In this document: positions 7,600 through 15,387 of the stretch, piece by piece | Layout of the letters: every line of letters begins with the position of its first letter | How positions within the stretch are numbered: the stretch's first letter is position 1 | From: Alphaproteobacteria bacterium | GTDB taxonomy: Bacteria > Pseudomonadota > Alphaproteobacteria > Rhizobiales > Amorphaceae | Direction of reading: 5' to 3' | Length of the DNA stretch: 60,822 nt | Assembly: GCA_030431335.1 (NCBI GenBank) | Contig: JAUIJH010000012.1 | Location: 1-60,822 of the forward strand | Position numbers and translations under genes: made by a program | Notes under the pieces: generated by a model | What the model was told of the DNA's origin: nothing | Databases searched by the model: none | What the model saw: the letters and a program-made list of their open reading frames with translations, nothing else

Positions 7600-9093
7600 T
7601 CATGCCGGTACCGTCCGCCGCCGCTGCGACAGCGCCACCAGCACCACAACGGCGATCGAGACGACGATGGCCGCCACGGAGAACCAGTTGGTGAGGAACA
7701 CCATCATCGACCCGCGCGAATAGGCGAGGGACTGGCGCACCGCCTCCTCGAAAGGCGGGGTCACGATGAAGGAGATGAGGAGCGGTGCCACGGGAATGCG
7801 CAGCCGCCCGAAGATGAAGGCGAGGATGCCCGCGGCCAGCATCACCACGATGTCGAGGACGTTGTTGCGCACCACGAAGCTGCCGGCGACGCAGGTGAGC
7901 GCCACCACCGGCATCAGGTAGAGGTTCGGTATGGCGAGCACCCAGACCAGCGCGCGCGTCGCCACCAGGCCGATGATCACCATCATCACCGTCGACATGA
8001 AGAGGACGATGTAGATGGTGTAGACGACGTCCGGATTGGTGACGAAGAGCAGCGGACCGGGCTGCACGCCGAGCATCACCATGGCGCCCAGGATGATCGC
8101 CGTCACCGCATCGCCGGGAATGCCCAGCGCGAGGGTGGGAATGAAGGTCGCCCCGCCGGTGGCGTTGTTGGAGCTTTCGGCGGCGGCCACCGCGCGGATG
8201 TCGCCCTCGCCGAAGCGGCCCGACGCCCCGGCGGCGCGCTTGGCGTCCGCGTAGGCGAGGAAGGCGGAGATGGTGGAGCCGATCCCCGGCATCAGGCCGA
8301 CGAAAGAGCCGATCAGCGAGCCGCGCACCATCGGCATCGCGATGGTGCGATAGTCCTGCCGCGTCAGCCGGTTGCGGTCCTTGTCCGCGGTCGAGAGGCT
8401 GACCTTCTTCGACCAGGAGGGGAACCGCTCCGACGCGTGCTTCAGCACCTCGGCGATGGCGAAGAGGCCGACGAGCAGGGGGATGTAGGTGAGGCCGTCG
8501 AGCAGCGAGGTGTTGCCGTAGGTAAACCGCGGGACGCCCAGCATCGGGTCGCTGCCGACGGTGGCGAGCGCGATGCCCAGCGCCGCCGAAAACAGCCCCT
8601 TCACCATCGAATCGCCCGAGACGGCGCCGACGATGGTGTAGGTGAACAACAGCAGCCCCGCCATTTCGACCGGCCCGAACTTCAAGGCGAAGTTGGCAAG
8701 CAGCGGCGCGAACGTCACCAAGAGGACGATGGAGAACATCGAGCCGAAGGTGGAGGCGAGCAGCGAGATGTTGAGCGCCTTGCGCGACAGCCCCTGCTGC
8801 GACATCGCATAGCCGTCGATGGCCGTGGCGGCCGAGGCCGGCGTGCCGGGCGCCTTGAGCAGGATCGCCGACACGCTGCCGCCATAGACGCCCGCCGCAT
8901 AAAGGCTCGCCAGCATCACGAAGGCGTATTCGCGCGGCATGAAGATCGCGATGGGCACGGCGAGCGCCACGGCGATGGAGACCGTGAGACCCGGGATCGC
9001 GCCGATGATCATGCCCACCACCACGCAGAGCGCCATGGTGAGGAGCACCGAGGGCTGCATCTGGGCGGCGAGCACCTGAAGGAAGGTATCCAT
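7600..9093 (-). CDS. tctA: Tripartite tricarboxylate transporter large permease (TctA)
   Basis: Large membrane subunit (497 aa, about 11-12 predicted helices) of a TTT-family secondary transporter that imports carboxylic acids using an ion gradient and a periplasmic binding protein. The family signature is clear: GVYGGSVSAILLKAPGTPAS near residue 68, followed by AATAIDGY, and a second half with GLMPGIGSTISAFLAYADAK and the NNATGGATFIPTLALGIPG segment. It follows tctB after 95 bases that contain a GC-rich hairpin. The C-terminus ends in a basic RRRTVPA tail in the cytoplasm. Confidence 0.95.
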   Translation of the reverse strand: MDTFLQVLAAQMQPSVLLTMALCVVVGMIIGAIPGLTVSIAVALAVPIAIFMPREYAFVMLASLYAAGVYGGSVSAILLKAPGTPASAATAIDGYAMSQQGLSRKALNISLLASTFGSMFSIVLLVTFAPLLANFALKFGPVEMAGLLLFTYTIVGAVSGDSMVKGLFSAALGIALATVGSDPMLGVPRFTYGNTSLLDGLTYIPLLVGLFAIAEVLKHASERFPSWSKKVSLSTADKDRNRLTRQDYRTIAMPMVRGSLIGSFVGLMPGIGSTISAFLAYADAKRAAGASGRFGEGDIRAVAAAESSNNATGGATFIPTLALGIPGDAVTAIILGAMVMLGVQPGPLLFVTNPDVVYTIYIVLFMSTVMMVIIGLVATRALVWVLAIPNLYLMPVVALTCVAGSFVVRNNVLDIVVMLAAGILAFIFGRLRIPVAPLLISFIVTPPFEEAVRQSLAYSRGSMMVFLTNWFSVAAIVVSIAVVVLVALSQRRRTVPA

Positions 9094-9188
9094 ATCGCTC
9101 TCCCGAAGCGGTCGGACCCGCTTGGATCGTCCGGCGGCGCCGGTGGTGGCCCCGTCGCCGCGCGGCGGGGCTCAGGAACGTCCCGGCG

Positions 9189-9647
9189 CTAGAAGTCCGG
9201 GAAGGTCGGCAGCGGGATGAGGAACACGTCCCGCAACAGGAGATCGAGCACGACCGGAACGGCCACCGCCACGAGCAGCGCCACGATCCTGGACCGCGCG
9301 CCGAACAGCAGGAACGTCGCCGCCAGGAACACGATGGCCGAGACGAGGAAGCCGACGCGCGGCATCGCCAGCATGAACGCAACGAGCAGGGCCACGAACA
9401 GGCCGAGCGGCTTCCACGCGATGGGCACGTCCTCCTCGCGGACGGGCGGCGCCTGGAAGAACATCACCACGCTGAGGATCAGCACCGCCGTGCCGGCGAA
9501 ATACGGCACGGCGGCCGGGCCGAGCCCGGTCGCCTGGACGTGCGCGCCGCCGAACGCCTCGGTATCGAGCCCCGGGATCATCACGAACAGGAAGAAGAGC
9601 GCCAGAAGGGCGACGCTCCCGGAGAAGACCCGGTTCATGGCTGGCAT
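9189..9647 (-). CDS. tctB: Tripartite tricarboxylate transporter small permease (TctB)
   Basis: Small membrane subunit of the TTT transporter: 152 residues with four predicted transmembrane helices (about 8-25, 47-63, 80-97 and a split segment 104-140). TctB sequences are poorly conserved, so the call rests on size, topology and position between tctC and tctA. ATG 9647 or ATG 9638 (MNRVFSGSVALL) are both possible starts. The stop lies 16 bases downstream from a neighbouring tctC gene in the same orientation, so these are one operon. Confidence 0.9.
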   Translation of the reverse strand: MPAMNRVFSGSVALLALFFLFVMIPGLDTEAFGGAHVQATGLGPAAVPYFAGTAVLILSVVMFFQAPPVREEDVPIAWKPLGLFVALLVAFMLAMPRVGFLVSAIVFLAATFLLFGARSRIVALLVAVAVPVVLDLLLRDVFLIPLPTFPDF

Positions 9648-9662
9648 CCTCTCGCCCGCCGA

Positions 9663-10607
9663 TCAGTTGGCGAGCGCATCTTTGATCGAGCCGGACATCT
9701 TCTGCATCGCCTGCTCGAAGCCCTGCCCATCCAGGTAGCCGGGCGTGATGTTGGCGCGCTTGGCGAGCACCGCGAACGTCTCGCTCTCCATCGCCTTGGC
9801 GAAGTTCGCCTCCAGGTAGGCGACGATCTCATCCGGCGTGTCGGCCGACACCACGAGGCCCTTCATGTTCTCGATGTTCACGTCGTAGCCCAGCTCCTGC
9901 AGCGAGGCGGTGTCGGGCAGCTGCTCGGCGCGGTCGGAGGTGGTGGCGATGACGTTGACGTTGCCGGCATCGCGCTGCGCGGCGGCGTCGGCGGGGGTGA
10001 GGATCGTCATGTCGATGTGCCCGCCGAGAAGCGCGGCCAGGGCCGGCGCGCCGCCCTTGAAGGGAACGTGCGTCATCTCGATGCCCGCCTCTTTCTCGAA
10101 CACCAGGAAGGCCGAGTGCAGAATGCCTCCCGGGCCCGACGAGCCGTAGGACAGCCCGCCCGGATCGGCCTTCGCCTTCTCCACGATGTCCGCCGCCGTT
10201 TCGAGCCCGCTGTCCGCCTTGGTGACGATCACCATGTGCTCGCGGTTGACCCGCATCACGCCGCGCAACTGGTCGAGCGAGTAGTTGGTCTTGAGGTGGT
10301 TGGGCACCGAGGTGCTCTCGCTGCCGCCGCCGACCAGGAGGGTCAGTCCGTTCGGCTCCGAATTGGCCACGAGTTCGGCGGCCAGCGTACCGGACGCGCC
10401 GGGACGGTTCACCACCACCAGCGGCACGGGGAAGAACTCCTGCGCGGCCGAGGCGATGAGGCGGGCGGTCGCGTCCGTGCCGCCGCCGGCGGCGAAGCCG
10501 ACGATGATGTTGATGGGCCGCTCGGGCGTCCACTCATCGGCCGCGCTCGGCGCCATCGAGGCGGCGATCAGCCCGGCCGCCAGGGCCATGGTCTTCAAAG
10601 CTCGCAT
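9663..10607 (-). CDS. tctC: TTT substrate-binding protein (TctC/Bug family)
   Basis: Periplasmic receptor of the TTT system, 314 residues. A Sec signal peptide (MRALKTMALAAGLIAASMAP, cleavage after SAADE region near 22-24) precedes the Bug fold. Conserved features include PERPINIIVGFAAGGGTDAT around 29-48, the NRPGASGTLA loop near 67, YGSSGPGG near 148 and HVPFKGGAPALAALLGGHID near 175. These line the pocket that holds a carboxylate ligand. Bug proteins cannot be assigned a ligand from sequence. It is the first transport gene after the RraA-like gene and probably the most highly expressed. Confidence 0.93.
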   Translation of the reverse strand: MRALKTMALAAGLIAASMAPSAADEWTPERPINIIVGFAAGGGTDATARLIASAAQEFFPVPLVVVNRPGASGTLAAELVANSEPNGLTLLVGGGSESTSVPNHLKTNYSLDQLRGVMRVNREHMVIVTKADSGLETAADIVEKAKADPGGLSYGSSGPGGILHSAFLVFEKEAGIEMTHVPFKGGAPALAALLGGHIDMTILTPADAAAQRDAGNVNVIATTSDRAEQLPDTASLQELGYDVNIENMKGLVVSADTPDEIVAYLEANFAKAMESETFAVLAKRANITPGYLDGQGFEQAMQKMSGSIKDALAN

Positions 10608-10676
10608 AGTTTCCTCCAGTTTTTGTTTTTCGCGTCCGGTTGTTCCGGCGCGTGTCGTAAGAGCGCGCGTTGTCGT

Positions 10677-11363
10677 CTAGATCCCCTCGCATCCCTTGCT
10701 TTTGAGGATTTCGTCGACCCAGCGCCGGTCCCAGCCGGTGCCTGCGATCGCCTCCAGCGTTGCCGCCTCGCGCTGCACCTGCGCCTTGGCCGCGGCGAGC
10801 ACCTCCTCGGCCCCCTCGCGCCCGATGGCGAGGACGCCGTCCTGATCGCCGATGACGATGTCGCCGGGCGCGATCACCATGCCGTCGAGGGCGATGGGCA
10901 CGTTCACCTCGCCGGGGCCGTCCTTGTAGGGGCCGCGGTGGGTGACCCCGGCGGCGTAGACGGGGAAGTCGCCGGGCGCGATGAAGTCCATGTCCCGCGC
11001 CGCGCCGTCGACCACGAAGCCGACCACGCCGTTGCGCTGCGCCTGGCGGATGATGAGTTCGCCGATCAGCGCGTTGGTGAGATCGCCCCCGCCGTCGACC
11101 ACGATCACGTCGCCGGGGCGGGCAAGGTCTACCGCCTTGTGGATCATCAGGTTGTCGCCCGGCCGCGTCTTCACCGTCAGCGCGCAGCCGGCGAGGTTGC
11201 CGCCGGCGTGCAACGGCCGCAGCCGCGGCCCTGCCGCCACCATCCGATTGAGGTTGTCGCTGACGATCGCCGTCGGTATTTGCGCGAACACGGCGACCAG
11301 ATCTTTGTCGGCCCGCACATAATCGCGAACGACCTTGAAACCCAAGCTCACGCGCTCCCCCAA
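10677..11363 (-). CDS. RraA-family aldolase-like protein
   Basis: Member of the RraA fold (228 aa), which includes RNase E regulators and class II 4-hydroxy-4-methyl-2-oxoglutarate / 4-carboxy-4-hydroxy-2-oxoadipate aldolases. Residues around 70-90 (RPGDNLMIHKAVDLARPGD), 92-115 (VVDGGGDLTNALIGELI) and 124-130 (VDGAARD, with the metal-proximal Arg-Asp) match the aldolase-type active site. Catabolic context with a carboxylate transporter and two dehydrogenases makes a retro-aldol cleavage enzyme far likelier than an RNase E inhibitor. It is the first gene of the operon, read divergently from the LysR gene. Confidence 0.8.
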   Translation of the reverse strand: MGERVSLGFKVVRDYVRADKDLVAVFAQIPTAIVSDNLNRMVAAGPRLRPLHAGGNLAGCALTVKTRPGDNLMIHKAVDLARPGDVIVVDGGGDLTNALIGELIIRQAQRNGVVGFVVDGAARDMDFIAPGDFPVYAAGVTHRGPYKDGPGEVNVPIALDGMVIAPGDIVIGDQDGVLAIGREGAEEVLAAAKAQVQREAATLEAIAGTGWDRRWVDEILKSKGCEGI

Positions 11364-11414
11364 TCTTTTCCTGTTTCGATCAGGGTAGGAAGATCGCTAT
11401 TGTTGTGTCCAATA

Positions 11415-11436
11415 CATTATTGGCACCATAATAATG
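11415..11436. promoter_or_regulatory. Probable LysR-type operator between lysR and the aldolase operon
   Basis: CATTATT (11415-11421) and AATAATG (11430-11436) are a perfect inverted repeat with an 8-base spacer, inside the only AT-rich stretch of the divergent 90-base gap. It contains the T-N11-A pattern typical of LysR-type sites and lies 18-39 bases before the LysR start codon. It likely serves both autoregulation and control of the divergent operon. Confidence 0.55.
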
Positions 11437-11453
11437 CCGAACAGGCATCAATC

Positions 11454-12341
11454 ATGATCGAAAACAGGCTGATCACTTCGTTCGTCCACGTGGCCGAGGA
11501 GCTGCATTTCGGCCGCGCGGCGGAGCGGCTGAACATCGCCCAGCCGGCGCTGAGCCGGCAGATCATGCAGTTGGAGGAGCGGCTCGGCGTGCGCCTTTTG
11601 GAGCGCACGCAGCGCAAGGTGGCGTTGACGCCCGCCGGTCGCCTCTTTCTCGACCACGCCTACCGCATCGCCGCCGACATCCAGCGGGCGATGACGGAGG
11701 TGCGCAAGGTGAACGCGGGCGAGGCGGGCAAGCTCGCCGTCGGCTTCATCCACTCGTCGACCTTCTCGACGACACCGCGGATCCTGCGCCATTTCCGCGA
11801 ACTCTACCCCGACGTGGAGCTGGAGCTGTCGGAGATGACGATGGCGCAGCAACTGGTGGCGCTTCAGGAGGGGGCGATCGACATCGGCATCCTGCGGCCG
11901 CCGATCTCCGACATCCGCATCGCCAGCCATGTGCTGCGCGAGGAGCGCTTCGTCCTCGCGGCGCCCGAGACGCACCCGCTCGCCAGCGCGCACGAGGTGG
12001 CGCTGGCGTCGGTGATGGACGAGGGGTTCATCCTGTTTTCGCAGCGGCAGAGCCCGCTGTTTCACTCACGTATCATCGCCATGTGCGAGAAGGCCGGTTT
12101 CGTGCCGCGCGTGGTGCAGCAGGCGACCCAGATTCACACGGTGATGGGTCTCGTCAGCGCCAACATGGGGCTGTCGATCGTGCCGGAGGTGGCGATCGAG
12201 CTGAACCACCCCAACGTGCGGTGCCTGGAAATCCTCGACCGGCCGCCGGTGGTGCAGGTGATCCTCGCCTGGCGCCAGGCGGACGGCTCGCCCATCGTGA
12301 AGGCGTTCGTGGAGCGCACGGTGGGTCTTTACCCCGGCTGA
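11454..12341 (+). CDS. LysR-family transcriptional regulator
   Basis: LysR-type regulator of 295 residues. The N-terminal winged helix-turn-helix covers about residues 2-60, with HFGRAAERLNIAQPALSRQI as the recognition region. The remainder is the two-lobed effector-binding domain, including GFIHSSTFSTTP near 100 and DIGILRPP near 145. It belongs to the group resembling BenM/CatR-type regulators (AAERLNIAQPALSRQIMQLE). It is transcribed divergently from the RraA/Tct/dehydrogenase cluster, so it is the natural regulator of that pathway, with the transported acid or a metabolite as coinducer. The start ATG 11454 gives the standard N-terminus; upstream extension in frame is a non-coding shadow. 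Confidence 0.93.
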   Translation: MIENRLITSFVHVAEELHFGRAAERLNIAQPALSRQIMQLEERLGVRLLERTQRKVALTPAGRLFLDHAYRIAADIQRAMTEVRKVNAGEAGKLAVGFIHSSTFSTTPRILRHFRELYPDVELELSEMTMAQQLVALQEGAIDIGILRPPISDIRIASHVLREERFVLAAPETHPLASAHEVALASVMDEGFILFSQRQSPLFHSRIIAMCEKAGFVPRVVQQATQIHTVMGLVSANMGLSIVPEVAIELNHPNVRCLEILDRPPVVQVILAWRQADGSPIVKAFVERTVGLYPG

Positions 12342-12368
12342 CGGCTGACGGGGCCGCGACGCCGATGC

Positions 12369-15083
12369 CTACGCACGCTGCTCGGCGGGCCGGCGGAAGG
12401 CGAGGCGCATCTGCTTTTCCGTCTCGACCAGGGCGAAGAAGACCGCGCCGATGCCGACGAGCAGCACCCCGTCGCCGAAAGGCACCGCGGCGGTGCCGAG
12501 CAGCGCCTGGAGCGGCGGCACGTAGGTGACGGCGAATTGCGCCGCCGTCACGGCCAGCACACACGTCCACACCACCCTCGTGCCGCGCACGGCTTTGAAG
12601 GTGAGCGAGGTGCCGTAAAGGTTGCGCACGAAGAAGAGGTTGAAGATCTCCAGCACGACCAGCGTATTCATCGCCATCGTCCGGGCCAGCTCGGGCGAAC
12701 CGTAGCGGTCCATCGCATAGGCGTAGACGCCCAGAACCGCGATCAGGAACAAGCTGGCGACGAACACGATCTGCCAGACGAGCTGCCCGCTGAGCAGCGG
12801 CTCGTCGCGCGGGCGCGGCGGCCGGCGCATGGTGTTGTCCTCCGACGGCTCGAAGGCGAGGGCGAGGCCGAGCGTGATCCCGGTGATGAGGTTCACCCAC
12901 AGGATCTGCACCGCCGTGATCGGCAGCGACATGCCGGCCACCAGCGCAACGAGGATGGTCATCGCCTCGCCGGCGTTCGTCGGCAGCGTCCAGCTGATCA
13001 CCTTCTTGATGTTGTCGTAGACCGTGCGCCCCTCGCGCACGGCCGCGACGATGGAGGCGAAGTTGTCGTCGGCGAGGACGAGCTCGGCGGCTTCCTTGGC
13101 GGCCTCGCTGCCCTTGAGGCCCATCGCGATGCCCGCGTCGGCCCGCTTCAAGGCGGGCGCGTCGTTCACGCCGTCGCCCGTCATCGCCACCGTGAAGCCG
13201 CGCGATTGCAGCGCGCTCACCAGGCGCAGCTTGTGGGCGGGGGAGGTGCGCGCGAAGATGTCGGTGCCGATCGCCGCCTCGGTAAGCGCGGCATCGTCCA
13301 TCGTGTCGATATCGGCGCCGGTGAGGACGCGATCGGCGTTGGCGAGGCCGATGGCCTGGCCGATCGCCCGCGCGGTGGCGGCGTGGTCGCCGGTGATCAT
13401 CTTCACGGCGATGCCGGCCGCGCGGCATTCGGCGACCGCCTCGATCGCTTCGGGGCGCGGCGGATCGATGAGGCCGACGAGCCCGATCATGGTGAGGTGC
13501 CCGGCGATGTCGCGCGGGTCGAGCGTGGCGGAATCGGGCGCGGCGCCGCCCACCGCGACGGCCAGCACGCGTTGCCCATTGGCCGCGAGCGTCTCCACCA
13601 GTTCATGCCAGTGTGCGGGGTCGAGCGGCTGCGTGCCGCCCTCCGTCGACCGCTGGTTGGCGCACATCTGCAGCACGGCCTCGGGCGCTCCCTTGACGTC
13701 GATGACGCGCGCGCCGTCCTCGTCCCGGTGCAGCACCGCCATATAGCGGTGCGCGGCGTCGAACGGGATTGCGTCGATGCGGCGGAAACCGGCGAAGGCA
13801 CCCGCCGCACCGCCGGTGATCTTGCCGGCCAGCGCCAACAGGGCGCCTTCCATCGGGTCGCCCTCGACGCGCCAGCCGTCGGGCGTGTCGTGCAGCGCCG
13901 AATCGTTGCACAGACCCGCCGCACGGGCGAACTCGGTGAGGACGCGGTGCGCGCGCGGATCGGTCTCGCGCTCGCCCAGGCGCACGACGCCGCTGGGGGC
14001 ATAGCCGTCGCCGTCGATGTCGTCGACGTGCTCGGCGGTGGCGAGCGCGGCCACCACCATCTCGTTGCGCGTGAGCGTGCCGGTCTTGTCGGAGCAGATC
14101 ACCGAGACCGAGCCGAGCGTCTCGATCGCCGGCAGGCGGCGGACGATGGCGTTGCGGCGCGCCATCGCCTGCACGCCGACCGCGAGCGTGATGGTCAACA
14201 CCGCCGGCAAACCCTCGGGGATTGCCGCGACCGACAGGCTCACCACCGCCATGAAGAAGTCGGCGAAGGGCAGGTGGCCGACGAAGTACCCGTATGCCAA
14301 CAGGCACGCCGCGACGACGAGGATGAACACGGTCAGCCAGCGGGCGAACACGTCCATCTGGCGCACCAGCGGTGTGGTCAGGGTCTCGACCGTGGACAGC
14401 ATGCCGCTGATCCGGCCGATCTCGGTCGATCCGCCGGTCGCCGTCACCACGCCGCGGGCGGTGCCGGCCGCCACCAGCGTTCCGCTGAACGCCATGGCGC
14501 TGCGATCGCCGATCGGCGCGCCGGCGGCGACCGGGGCGACGGTCTTGTCGACCGGGACCGATTCGCCGGTGAGGATCGCTTCTTCGGCCTTGAGGCCGCG
14601 CGCCTCGAACAGGCGCAGATCCGCCGGCACACGGTCGCCCGGCTCCAGGAGCACGATGTCGCCGGGGACGAGGTCGCCGGCGTCGATGCTCTGGCGCCGC
14701 CCGTCGCGCATCACCGTCGCGTGCGGCGCGAGCATGCCGCGGATCGCCTCCATCGCCTGTTCGGCGCGCCCTTCCTGCACGAAGCCGATTGCCGCGTTGA
14801 CGAGGACGACGCCCAGGATGACGCCGGTGTCCACGAAGTGGCCGAGCCCGGCGGTGACGATGGCCGAGCCGATCAGCACGTAGATGAGGACGTTGTGGAA
14901 CTGGGCGAGGAAGCGCAGCGCGGTACTGCGACGGCGAGGCTCCGGCAGGCGGTTGGGCCCGTGGATTTGCCGCCTTTGAGCTACCGCCTCGCTGGAAAGG
15001 CCATGTTCCGACGTCTCGAGCGCGCGCAGCGCCTCCGCGGCGGCAAGGGCATGGTACGGCGTGGGCGCGCCTTGATGTGCCAT
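12369..15083 (-). CDS. Type II P-type cation-transporting ATPase
   Basis: P-type ATPase of 904 residues, P2 group with an N-terminal cation-ATPase domain. Actuator loop LTGESVPVDK is at 171-180, M4 motif PEGLP at 289-293, the phosphorylated Asp is D332 in DKTGTLT, and the hinge GDGVNDAP is at 636-643. About ten transmembrane helices are predicted. Compared with SERCA, N703 and E706 in M5 and N731 and T734 in M6 are kept but the key M6 Asp is G735, so Ca2+ specificity is uncertain; Na+, K+, Ca2+ or Mg2+ are all possible. ATG 15083 follows GGGGAGGA at ideal spacing. It is convergent with the LysR gene, 27 bases apart. Confidence 0.92.
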   Translation of the reverse strand: MAHQGAPTPYHALAAAEALRALETSEHGLSSEAVAQRRQIHGPNRLPEPRRRSTALRFLAQFHNVLIYVLIGSAIVTAGLGHFVDTGVILGVVLVNAAIGFVQEGRAEQAMEAIRGMLAPHATVMRDGRRQSIDAGDLVPGDIVLLEPGDRVPADLRLFEARGLKAEEAILTGESVPVDKTVAPVAAGAPIGDRSAMAFSGTLVAAGTARGVVTATGGSTEIGRISGMLSTVETLTTPLVRQMDVFARWLTVFILVVAACLLAYGYFVGHLPFADFFMAVVSLSVAAIPEGLPAVLTITLAVGVQAMARRNAIVRRLPAIETLGSVSVICSDKTGTLTRNEMVVAALATAEHVDDIDGDGYAPSGVVRLGERETDPRAHRVLTEFARAAGLCNDSALHDTPDGWRVEGDPMEGALLALAGKITGGAAGAFAGFRRIDAIPFDAAHRYMAVLHRDEDGARVIDVKGAPEAVLQMCANQRSTEGGTQPLDPAHWHELVETLAANGQRVLAVAVGGAAPDSATLDPRDIAGHLTMIGLVGLIDPPRPEAIEAVAECRAAGIAVKMITGDHAATARAIGQAIGLANADRVLTGADIDTMDDAALTEAAIGTDIFARTSPAHKLRLVSALQSRGFTVAMTGDGVNDAPALKRADAGIAMGLKGSEAAKEAAELVLADDNFASIVAAVREGRTVYDNIKKVISWTLPTNAGEAMTILVALVAGMSLPITAVQILWVNLITGITLGLALAFEPSEDNTMRRPPRPRDEPLLSGQLVWQIVFVASLFLIAVLGVYAYAMDRYGSPELARTMAMNTLVVLEIFNLFFVRNLYGTSLTFKAVRGTRVVWTCVLAVTAAQFAVTYVPPLQALLGTAAVPFGDGVLLVGIGAVFFALVETEKQMRLAFRRPAEQRA

Positions 15084-15387
15084 CGATATCCTCCCCGGCC
15101 ACCGTGCCGCGACGGTATCAGCGGCCCGGGCTCCGATCCTTGATTTCAACTGGATCGGCGCACGTCAATCGCCGTGGCGGCAATCGACCGTCGGGTTTGA
15201 CCGCGCGGCGGGGGGGCGCGGGTGACGGCCCCGGACGCGGCGCGTTCGCGCCGCGCCTCTTGGGGCGGGTGTCGGGCGGGCGGGCCGCCGCGCGATCGCC
15301 AGCGGTGGCGGCCGGGCGGGGGAGGGTCTGTGACCTCGCCGCGTTCCGCTTCCTGGCAGCGCCGCGCCTTGGGAGCGCGGCGGGTTG
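15084..15387. other. Non-coding gap between chemoreceptor and P-type ATPase
   Basis: No gene seen. Two GC-rich hairpins are present: arms 15236-15244 and 15247-15255, and arms 15361-15367 and 15375-15381. The second lies just after the chemoreceptor stop and may help end that transcript, though neither has a T tract. The rest should contain the ATPase promoter, which I could not recognise. Confidence 0.4.

Noticed and set aside
9540..11453. The long plus-strand extension before the LysR start
   Set aside because: Overlaps tctC and the aldolase gene antisense, with His/Arg-rich nonsense translation; the LysR domain starts exactly at ATG 11454.
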